Source of the DNA: Flavobacteriales bacterium
GTDB lineage: Bacteria > Bacteroidota > Bacteroidia > Flavobacteriales > Flavobacteriaceae
Reading direction: 5' to 3'
Assembly: GCA_027008965.1 (NCBI GenBank)
Contig: JALVDN010000151.1
Location: 1-11,750, forward strand
Length of the DNA: 11,750 nucleotides
Below the pieces are notes generated by a model. It was not told the DNA's origin, made no database searches, and saw nothing but the letters and a program-made list of their open reading frames with translations. Numbering within the stretch: position 1 is the first letter of the stretch; every line of letters begins with the position of its first letter. This document shows positions 1 to 5,677 of the stretch, piece by piece. The position numbers and the translations under genes were made by a program.

Positions 1-135
1 TTTTTTCTGGAAAACGTGCCGCACGTTAAAGAAGTATCCATCGGTCATGCACTGATTGTGGAAGCGCTGTGGTATGGTATGGAAAATGTCATCAGAATGT
101 ATCAACACAAACTGACTCAAGTGGCTCATGAGTAA
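1..135 (+). CDS. pdxJ: Pyridoxine 5'-phosphate synthase, C-terminal end (partial)
   Basis: The window opens inside this gene. The visible 44 residues contain V-S-I-G-H-A-L-I followed by a helix with a Y-G-M-E-N-V-I-R core. This matches the end of PdxJ, where an I-G-H-A-I/L segment precedes the last helix of the TIM barrel. PdxJ condenses 1-deoxyxylulose 5-phosphate with 3-amino-1-hydroxyacetone phosphate to make pyridoxine 5'-phosphate, the last ring-forming step of DXP-dependent vitamin B6 synthesis, in the cytoplasm. The tail runs about 12 residues past the usual end of the helix. The stop codon overlaps the start of the next gene by 8 bases, which points to translational coupling. The catalytic part lies outside the window, so the call rests on the C-terminal motif and on the gene order, pdxJ then hydrolase, which I recall as common in flavobacteria. 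Confidence 0.82.
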   Translation, partial: FFLENVPHVKEVSIGHALIVEALWYGMENVIRMYQHKLTQVAHE

Positions 136-913
136 GATTTTACATTCTCAAATTTTGGGTGAAGGAGAACCTTTAGTGATTGTACACGGTTTTTTAGGAT
201 CGGGAGATAATTGGATTACATTGGGAAGAAAATGGGCCGGTGAAGGATTTGAAGTGCATTTGGTGGACATGCGAAATCATGGCCGGTCATTTTGGGATGA
301 CAGTTTCACTTTGGAAGATTTGACGGAAGACCTACTGAATTATATCCATCATTACGGGCTTGAAAATCCGCATTTACTGGGTCATTCGTTGGGTGGGAAA
401 GTGGTGATGTACGAAGCGGTGACATCCGGCTATGGGCAAGGTAAAAGAATTGTGGCCGATATTGCACCCAAAACCTATCCCCCACACCACGGTTTTATTT
501 TTGACGCCCTGAAAAGTATTGACCTTTCGCGAGTGAGAACCCGACAAGAAGTGGATGAATTGTTGAAGCCTTATATTTCGCAAAAAGCCATCCGGCAATT
601 TGTGATGAAAAACCTCAAACGAACACCTGAAGGTTTTGCTTGGAAAATTAACATTCCGGTTTTGGAAGAAAGTATGGCCGAAGTAGGTCAGGGACTCCCG
701 CCTATGAGCATCTATGAAGGAGACATTCTTTTTATCAAAGGCGAAAAATCTCCTTACATTCAACTTCCGGAAGATGAAAAATTGATTAAAGCTCATTTCC
801 CGAAAGCCATTATTGAGACCATCCCGGGAACGGGGCATTGGCTTCATGCCGAGAAACCTGAGGAATTTTATCGATTGGTAACCGGTTTTTTAAAACAAGA
901 AAAGGAAGGCTGA
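128..913 (+). CDS. YbfF-like alpha/beta hydrolase (esterase)
   Basis: A 261-residue cytoplasmic alpha/beta hydrolase with no signal peptide. Visible features, in order: the oxyanion-loop H-G-F-L-G-S at residues 20-25; V-D-M-R-N-H-G-R-S at 46-54, typical of the YbfF branch; the nucleophile elbow G-H-S-L-G-G at 85-90 with Ser87; and G-T-G-H-W at 234-238 with His237 as the likely catalytic base. The middle D-I-A-P segment after the elbow is also typical of YbfF-type esterases. Length is normal for the family. These enzymes hydrolyse short acyl esters or thioesters; the natural substrate is unknown. The ATG lies inside the last codons of pdxJ, so the two genes should be cotranscribed. There is no separate promoter in the overlap. 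A strong hairpin terminator follows the stop codon. Confidence 0.88.
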   Translation: MSKILHSQILGEGEPLVIVHGFLGSGDNWITLGRKWAGEGFEVHLVDMRNHGRSFWDDSFTLEDLTEDLLNYIHHYGLENPHLLGHSLGGKVVMYEAVTSGYGQGKRIVADIAPKTYPPHHGFIFDALKSIDLSRVRTRQEVDELLKPYISQKAIRQFVMKNLKRTPEGFAWKINIPVLEESMAEVGQGLPPMSIYEGDILFIKGEKSPYIQLPEDEKLIKAHFPKAIIETIPGTGHWLHAEKPEEFYRLVTGFLKQEKEG

Positions 914-928
914 ATCAACCTTCCTTTT
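900..928. terminator. Bidirectional intrinsic terminator between convergent genes
   Basis: A perfect 10-base inverted repeat, AAAAGGAAGG / CCTTCCTTTT, surrounds a 9-base loop that contains the end of the hydrolase gene. On the plus strand the stem ends in TTTT. On the minus strand it is followed by TTTTCTTGTTTT. It can therefore end both the pdxJ-hydrolase transcript and the convergent lipoprotein transcript, whose stop codon is about 20 bases away. Confidence 0.8.
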
Positions 929-950
929 ACACCCCGATATACATGCCTTT

Positions 951-1928
951 TTAAGGTAAGGCATTGATTGCGTTTTCCAAATCTTGTTGTGTGGTGGGTT
1001 GTGGGTCGGGCATGACTTCCACGTGATTATTAACAATGGTAATGCCGGTTTTCATGCTGGCATACAAGGTTCCGTCGATTTCAGTGACCATCACCAAATG
1101 AACATTGATACCGATAGGAATATATCCGTAATGTTCCGTAAACATCCCTTGTGTATCATCATAAACATCCATGCGGGCCAAGGCGCCGGGTTCTCCTTCA
1201 TACATCAAGTACACTTCACAGTTACTATCGTCATATCCGTCCGGGACATCAACCCAAAGCTGTGTTTTGGGTCCACTGTATGAATACCATTTGTCCAAGT
1301 TAGTCCAGCCCAAATTATTTCTATCAAAAATATAAAATGTCTCACCTCCTTGACCTACGGCAGTGTCTCTAGGTTGAACCATATCTTCGTGTCCGTCATT
1401 ATCTTCATCAAGTAATTCCCAATCACCGGTTGCATCTTGATTGCGTCCACCATCCAAAACAAACATTACCGGAGCGCCCGGATCATTTTCACCCCTGGTT
1501 TTTATGGTTATGGGATCAACCAATTCCAGAATGTTAACTCCTTGTTTGGCATTGATATACAGACTTCCTTTGGATTTCATGATTTCCACGTCACCATTGG
1601 GTTTGACGCCATTAGTAGGGCGGTTGGACAACAACATGCCGGCACGGTCATACAACTCGATTAATTCTATTTCCACATTTCCGGAGACAGAACCGAAGGC
1701 ATTGGGCGGGAAGGTAATGACGGTTCCTTCCGAGCCGGTAATGGTTCCTCCGGTTGAGGCATCAATGGTGAAGGTTTGAAGCAAATCTTCACGGTGTTGC
1801 ATGAAAGATTCATGGAGTGCCTGACCGTCCGGTTTCGGATCTTCTTGTTGTTTGGGTTTTTTACAAGCACCTAATATTAAAATTGCTCCAATCAGTACGC
1901 TGATTTTGTTAATCCATAGTTTTTTCAT
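951..1928 (-). CDS. Hypothetical lipoprotein with a ZU5-like N-terminal domain
   Basis: A 325-residue exported lipoprotein of unknown function. Residues 1-21 are a lipoprotein signal peptide ending in the lipobox L-G-A-C, with Cys22 as the lipidated residue. After a charged linker, residues about 54-135 read G-G-T-I-T-G-S-E-G-T-V-I-T-F-P-P-N-A-F, then a V-E-I-E-L-I-E-L strand and later G-S-L-Y-I-N-A. This pattern is common in Bacteroidota surface proteins and resembles ZU5-type beta domains. The segment D-E-D-N-D-G-H-E-D (about 174-182) fits a DxDxDGxxD calcium-binding loop. I see no catalytic motif. It is probably anchored in the outer membrane and may bind a ligand or partner (inference). 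The ATG is preceded by an A-rich leader and a TAnnTTTG box, and the gene appears to be transcribed alone. Confidence 0.75.
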   Translation of the reverse strand: MKKLWINKISVLIGAILILGACKKPKQQEDPKPDGQALHESFMQHREDLLQTFTIDASTGGTITGSEGTVITFPPNAFGSVSGNVEIELIELYDRAGMLLSNRPTNGVKPNGDVEIMKSKGSLYINAKQGVNILELVDPITIKTRGENDPGAPVMFVLDGGRNQDATGDWELLDEDNDGHEDMVQPRDTAVGQGGETFYIFDRNNLGWTNLDKWYSYSGPKTQLWVDVPDGYDDSNCEVYLMYEGEPGALARMDVYDDTQGMFTEHYGYIPIGINVHLVMVTEIDGTLYASMKTGITIVNNHVEVMPDPQPTTQQDLENAINALP

Positions 1929-1966
1929 TTTTATTAATTTTTAAATGGTTTATACTCAATGGGTTT

Positions 1967-1974
1967 CAAACGTA
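1967..1974 (-). promoter_or_regulatory. -7 promoter box of the lipoprotein gene
   Basis: The minus strand reads TACGTTTG, an exact match to the Bacteroidota -7 consensus TAnnTTTG, about 38 bases upstream of the lipoprotein start codon. There is no TTG at the usual 17-23-base distance upstream, so the -33 contact is missing or replaced by an activator. A perfect inverted repeat adjoins it. Confidence 0.5.
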
Positions 1975-1993
1975 ATGCCAATTTTGTGGCATT
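1974..1993. promoter_or_regulatory. Perfect inverted repeat, candidate operator
   Basis: AATGCCA-N6-TGGCATT is a perfect 7-base inverted repeat whose centre lies about 12 bases upstream of the -7 box. It occupies the space between the -7 box and where a -33 element would sit. It could bind a dimeric regulator. It has no T-tract and lies upstream of the predicted transcription start, so it is unlikely to be a terminator. Confidence 0.4.
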
Positions 1994-2197
1994 AGGGGTG
2001 TTATTCAATGAATGGATTTTTTTATTTGATGAACGTTTAGTTTGATTCAATAAAACTTAGCTAAGAAAAATGTGTGGGAGCATGTTTATCGGTATCTTTT
2101 ATGAAAATTTATGTTGCGAAAACGGAAATGTTTCATTATTTCATTTATGAGTTGGACAAATATTCTTGTAAGATTGAAGAAAAGTTTATTATTTCCT

Positions 2198-2351
2198 GCG
2201 CCGGCGGGCGAAGTGGTATCCTTTTGAAGGCGAAGCCGAGCGGATGTGCGTTTGAGGAGGCTCCGAGCGGAGACGAGGAGACCCCGCAAAACGCTTTTAC
2301 ATCCGCAGGCTGAGCCGAAAAAGATTTAAACGGAGCACGCCAAATGGCGCC
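2198..2351 (-). repeat. Dispersed structured repeat, copy A (complete)
   Basis: This element fills much of the 432-base gap between the POT transporter and the lipoprotein gene; the rest of the gap (1994-2197) shows no convincing gene. Read on the minus strand it starts 9 bases after the transporter stop codon. The order is GGCGCC; a TTTAAATCTTTTTCGGC box; arm 1 (2289-2306); TGCGGGGTCTCCTC (2275-2288); an 8-base loop; TCGGAGCCTCCT (2255-2266); arm 2 (2240-2253); and an end near GCGCC. Arms 1 and 2 pair over 14 bases (8 plus 6) with one 4-base bulge. Further pairings are 2218-2225 with 2318-2325, which needs one G-U pair and so is better on the minus strand, and GCGCC (2198-2202) with GGCGC (2346-2350). 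Base composition is markedly more GC-rich than the flanks. A second copy lies at the right end of the window. The outer limits are my estimate. Confidence 0.72.
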
Positions 2352-2360
2352 CTAGAAAAA

Positions 2361-4154
2361 TTATTCTATTCCGTGCATCATTTTGAGCAGTTTTTTGTTG
2401 AGAAATACCAATATCAAAGCTCCAATTAGGGGCACAACCGTGAAAATGAGAAAAAACCCGCTCATTCCCACTTTTTCGGAAACCGCGTCCATGTAGCCGG
2501 CCATGGTTCCGGCCAGTTTGTTGGCTAAGGCTGTGAAGATATACCATATTCCGAAAATGAAAGCAATCATCCGGGCGGGCGCCAATTTACTCACATAAGA
2601 CAAGCCGACGGGAGAGAGTGAAAGTTCGCCCATGGTGTGCAACAAATAGGCGGCAATGAGGAAAAACATGCTCACCGATGCGGTTTGCGCACCTTTGGGG
2701 ATGGTGGAAGCACCGTAAGCCAACACGGCGAATCCGGCGGCAAGGAGTGTTAGTCCCATGGCAAATTTATAGGGGCCCGGGACTTTTACTTTGGTCCACA
2801 GCTTGGAATAAAGTGGCGCCAAAGTGATGATGAAAAAGGGATTGAGTACTTGAAACCATGAAGCGGTTACTTCGGTTTGCGCAGAAGAATATTCATAGTT
2901 CAATCTGTAAATGGCTAAAATCCAAATGATTATAAAACTAATGGTGGTAAACATAACGGTTAAAGGATACTTTTTTCCTATGCGCAACGCCAATTGATAA
3001 ATGATATAAGAAAGAATAATAAGCGGTGTCAAAGACAAAAAGAAATCAACATATTTAAAAATGGTTTGGGTGGTTCCTTCAATGGTTCGATCGGTGTAGT
3101 CTCTTGCAAAGATGGTCATGCTGGTTCCGGCTTGTTCAAAGCTTGCCCAAAAAAGCACCACAAACGAAGCGAATATGAAAATCACTTTCAAGCGGTCTCT
3201 TTCCACTTTGTCAAATAGAGCAAGTTTACTCAAGCCCAAATAGATAAAAATAATTAAAGCGAAAAAGGCAAAAATCACCCCTAATCCTATCACAAATACA
3301 CTCCCGCCAATATTTATTTCAAAAACATTTTCCGGCAACAAATAACCGCCTCGAGTAACCACATTGAAAAGTCCGTCAATAATCCACAATAAAACAGCCG
3401 TCAAGCCAATGTATGTCAGTGTTTTATCTTGTTGATTAAAAGGTATTTCTTTATGTACAGGAGCATTGTCTTCATGGAATTGTTTTTGCTGCGGGTGATT
3501 GGCTTCTTCGCCGAAAATGCTTCGTGCAAAATAAAATTGAAGCAAGCCGAAAAGCATGAAAATTCCTGCCAAACCGAAACCTAGGGACCAGCTTATACGC
3601 TCTCCTAACCATCCTACAAGCATGGTTCCGATGAAAGCGCCGGCATTGACGCCCATGTAGAAAATGGTGTATGCACCGTCGCGTTTGGGACTTCCGGGGG
3701 GATACATTTTACTGATAATGGAAGTCATGTTGGGTTTGAAAAAACCGGTGCCTATCACCAACAACAATAGCCCGATGTAGAAAAAGAATTTAAGGTTCAT
3801 GTCAAGCGGCAGGTCGGCCAAGGCTAAGGATACATGTCCCAGCGTGATGATGGTGGCTCCTACCAAGACTGTTTTGACATATCCCCATTTGTTATCGGCA
3901 ATCCAACCGCCCAAAAGAGGCATAATGTAAACCAGCATCACATACCAACCGAATAAAACCATAGCCTCTTTGCGCGACCATTCCCAACCTCCGTCCACTA
4001 TTTTTGCAGTCAAAAACAAAACCAATAAAATCCGCATGCCGTAGTAGGAAAACCTTTCCCACATTTCGGTAAAAAATAAAACGAAAAGTCCGACGGGATG
4101 CCCTAAAATTTGCTGATCAAAAAAAGAATTATTTGTTTTATTATTCATTGCCAT
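2361..4154 (-). CDS. POT/PTR2 family proton-coupled peptide transporter
   Basis: A 597-residue inner-membrane transporter of the proton-dependent oligopeptide family, importing di- and tripeptides with protons. The diagnostic helix-1 motif ExxERFxYYG is complete (E30 to G39), with the proton-coupling E-R-F. The second family signature appears as F-Y-M-G-V-N-A-G-A-F-I-G. The C-terminal helices carry G-E-L-S-L-S-P-V-G-L, the S-P-x-G-L element. The many hydrophobic helices fit about 14 transmembrane segments, and the size fits the longer bacterial members. Two starts are possible, ATG at 4154 or two codons later; I keep the first. The gene is divergent from the LysE-type exporter across about 75 bases and appears to be transcribed alone. 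No ordinary terminator follows it; the structured repeat begins almost at once. Confidence 0.92.
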   Translation of the reverse strand: MAMNNKTNNSFFDQQILGHPVGLFVLFFTEMWERFSYYGMRILLVLFLTAKIVDGGWEWSRKEAMVLFGWYVMLVYIMPLLGGWIADNKWGYVKTVLVGATIITLGHVSLALADLPLDMNLKFFFYIGLLLLVIGTGFFKPNMTSIISKMYPPGSPKRDGAYTIFYMGVNAGAFIGTMLVGWLGERISWSLGFGLAGIFMLFGLLQFYFARSIFGEEANHPQQKQFHEDNAPVHKEIPFNQQDKTLTYIGLTAVLLWIIDGLFNVVTRGGYLLPENVFEINIGGSVFVIGLGVIFAFFALIIFIYLGLSKLALFDKVERDRLKVIFIFASFVVLFWASFEQAGTSMTIFARDYTDRTIEGTTQTIFKYVDFFLSLTPLIILSYIIYQLALRIGKKYPLTVMFTTISFIIIWILAIYRLNYEYSSAQTEVTASWFQVLNPFFIITLAPLYSKLWTKVKVPGPYKFAMGLTLLAAGFAVLAYGASTIPKGAQTASVSMFFLIAAYLLHTMGELSLSPVGLSYVSKLAPARMIAFIFGIWYIFTALANKLAGTMAGYMDAVSEKVGMSGFFLIFTVVPLIGALILVFLNKKLLKMMHGIE

Positions 4155-4170
4155 GCGTTTTAATTGGCCC

Positions 4171-4178
4171 TAAAGATA
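4171..4178 (-). promoter_or_regulatory. Weak -7 box for the peptide transporter
   Basis: The minus strand reads TATCTTTA, one base off TAnnTTTG, 16 bases upstream of the transporter ATG. I find no TTG at the right distance, so this is only a plausible promoter. Confidence 0.3.
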
Positions 4179-4196
4179 GAAAAAAACGGGATGTTT

Positions 4197-4224
4197 TTGA
4201 TAATTCATTATTTAGTTAATTTTG
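4197..4224 (+). promoter_or_regulatory. Flavobacterial-type promoter of the LysE-exporter operon
   Basis: TTG (4197-4199), 17 bases, then TAATTTTG (4217-4224) matches the Bacteroidota sigma-factor consensus TTG-N17-23-TAnnTTTG. The -7 box ends only 5 bases before the ATG at 4230, so transcription should start at or next to the start codon. This decides the start of the gene: the in-frame ATGs at 4164 and 4191 lie upstream of the transcription start. Confidence 0.65.
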
Positions 4225-4229
4225 TGTAC

Positions 4230-4859
4230 ATGAAAGAATGGACATTAATAGGAACCGTAACAATAATACATTTACTTGCCGCCATGAGTCCGGGACCTGA
4301 TTTTTTTATGGCGGTGAGAAACTCGTTGATGTATTCCAGAAAAACGGGGATTTGGACGGCCGTGGGGTTCGGTTTGGGAATAGGTATCCACATTCTATAT
4401 TCCATTTTAGGTTTGGCACTATTGATTTCCAAATCCGTCATTTTGTTCAATCTCATCAAAACGCTCGGCGCTTTCTATTTGATGTATTTGGGGGTCAAAT
4501 CATTTTTCTCTAAAAAAAGTAGTATTTCTTTGAATGGGGTTGAGAAAGAACATGATATAAGTCCGTTTCAAGCCATAAAAACAGGTTTTTTGACCAATGT
4601 TTTGAATCCTAAAGCCACTTTATTTTTTTTGAGTTTATTCACGTTGGTTATCGGCCCCGATACGCCGGGTCATGTATTGCTTTTTGTGAGTTTTATCATG
4701 ATGGTGAATACTTTTCTATGGTTCGCTTTAGTGTCCGTATTTTTTACTCAAAAACATGTCCGGCGCATTTATGAACGTTTTCAAAATATTTTCAATAAAA
4801 TTTTCGGGGGTGTTTTAATTTTAATCGGCCTTAAACTTTTATTAACTCGAAATAAATAA
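4230..4859 (+). CDS. LysE/RhtB family amino-acid exporter
   Basis: A 209-residue inner-membrane exporter of the LysE/RhtB family, which expels amino acids such as lysine, threonine or homoserine lactone. Residues 1-30 hold helix 1 with A-A-M-S-P-G-P-D-F-F, the conserved S-P-G-P motif. A second family element, N-P-K-A-T-L-F-F-L-S-L-F, occurs in the middle of the protein, and about six hydrophobic helices are visible. The frame is open to an ATG at 4164, but the promoter ends at 4224 and 209 residues fits the family better, so I start at 4230. The substrate cannot be read from sequence. The next gene follows after 5 bases, so the two form an operon. It is divergent from the peptide importer, a pairing that could balance peptide uptake and amino-acid overflow (inference). 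Confidence 0.88.
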   Translation: MKEWTLIGTVTIIHLLAAMSPGPDFFMAVRNSLMYSRKTGIWTAVGFGLGIGIHILYSILGLALLISKSVILFNLIKTLGAFYLMYLGVKSFFSKKSSISLNGVEKEHDISPFQAIKTGFLTNVLNPKATLFFLSLFTLVIGPDTPGHVLLFVSFIMMVNTFLWFALVSVFFTQKHVRRIYERFQNIFNKIFGGVLILIGLKLLLTRNK

Positions 4860-4864
4860 TTACT

Positions 4865-5425
4865 ATGAAAAAAATTTTGTTTCAATGGATGTTATGGATT
4901 TCCTTTTTCAATTACGCCCAGGATTTGGATATATACAAACATGAAAAAAACGATAAGTTTGTATTGCCGTCCATACCTGAAAAAATGACTTATGAAGAAT
5001 TTAAAATTCTAAGTACCGACTTGCGCGTGCAAGATATGATGATTGGCGTTATTTTGCCCGGACATGTACACTTTAAGATCCGGGAGAAAAAATACGGTTA
5101 TTATTTACTGGGAGCCCGATTATTGGGTTATGCCGGAAGTATATACTTATCTGCTAAGAACCAATCCATTGGAAAGATTTTATTAAAAAAACAACTGGAT
5201 ATAGATAGAAATTTAAACACGGGAGATGTTGTGCTTGCCTATACAAGTATTTTTCTAATAGTGGGGAGCTATTTATATGATTGGATTCATGGTAAATATT
5301 TACTAGATGAAAAACAAACCCGGATTCGTTATAAATATGCTCCAAGAAAAATAGCATGGGGTTTTTCTGGTGTACAAATACATGATAAAATATATCCCGG
5401 GGTAGGTATAACTATCCAGTTTTAA
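4865..5425 (+). CDS. Hypothetical small envelope protein
   Basis: I do not recognise this 186-residue protein. Residues 1-19 look like a signal peptide ending in N-Y-A-Q, a common flavobacterial cleavage context. A soluble part (20-60) is followed by I-L-P-G-H-V-H-F at 63-70 and two likely membrane segments, about 79-97 and 121-140. The last part is rich in Arg, Lys and Tyr and ends in I-T-I-Q-F, with a terminal Phe as in some outer-membrane proteins, although the protein is too short and too helical for a barrel. The pairing of a P-G-H segment with two short helices recalls small DUF5683-like membrane proteins, but I am not sure. It lies 5 bases after the exporter gene and shares its transcript; a terminator follows. 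Confidence 0.62.
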   Translation: MKKILFQWMLWISFFNYAQDLDIYKHEKNDKFVLPSIPEKMTYEEFKILSTDLRVQDMMIGVILPGHVHFKIREKKYGYYLLGARLLGYAGSIYLSAKNQSIGKILLKKQLDIDRNLNTGDVVLAYTSIFLIVGSYLYDWIHGKYLLDEKQTRIRYKYAPRKIAWGFSGVQIHDKIYPGVGITIQF

Positions 5426-5429
5426 TTAA

Positions 5430-5456
5430 AAAAGAGGCTATGGAATAGCCCCTTTT
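5430..5456 (+). terminator. Intrinsic terminator of the exporter operon
   Basis: The stem is AAAAG-a-GGCTAT, loop GGA, ATAGCC-c-CTTTT: eleven base pairs with a single a/c mismatch, ending in a T run. It starts 5 bases after the stop codon of the small envelope protein. Confidence 0.72.
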
Positions 5457-5677
5457 CAAAAATGTGACTGAAAATAATATATTTAGCCACACACACACAT
5501 CTAATCTCTTGTGCCTCCGTGCCCTTTAGCTACAAGAAATAGCATTTTAAGGTTTAAGACAACAAACATAATAAAATTCCAGATAAGACATCTGAGCAAC
5601 AAAAATCTTTGAAATCCACTCATTTTATATGCAGCCATAATTATAAATTTTATAGTTAGTTAATCAATTTTTTTATT

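Noticed and set aside
374..847. 157-codon ORF antisense to the YbfF-like hydrolase
   Set aside because: It lies entirely within a well-supported gene on the other strand and has no family motif.
2056..2065. 10-base palindrome CTTAGCTAAG
   Set aside because: Isolated, not near a promoter box or gene start, and short enough to occur by chance.
2074..2313. 79-codon plus-strand ORF running into repeat copy A
   Set aside because: Its second half is the repeat read in frame, the first half has no recognisable domain, and no promoter box precedes it. Likely a chance ORF.
2198..2351. Repeat copy A as an ordinary intrinsic terminator
   Set aside because: The strongest hairpin is not followed by a clear T-tract on either strand, so a standard terminator is not supported, though a 3'-UTR role remains open.
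2198..2351. Repeat copies as insertion sequence ends or integron attC sites
   Set aside because: No transposase or integrase gene, no target-site duplication that I can see, and no attC-type core sites in the right arrangement.
4164..4229. 22-codon N-terminal extension of the LysE-type exporter
   Set aside because: It lies upstream of, and overlaps, the consensus promoter; the family length fits the start at 4230.
5488..5499. Short CA dinucleotide run
   Set aside because: Only six units; too short to be a meaningful microsatellite or phase-variation tract, and not at a promoter or in a gene.
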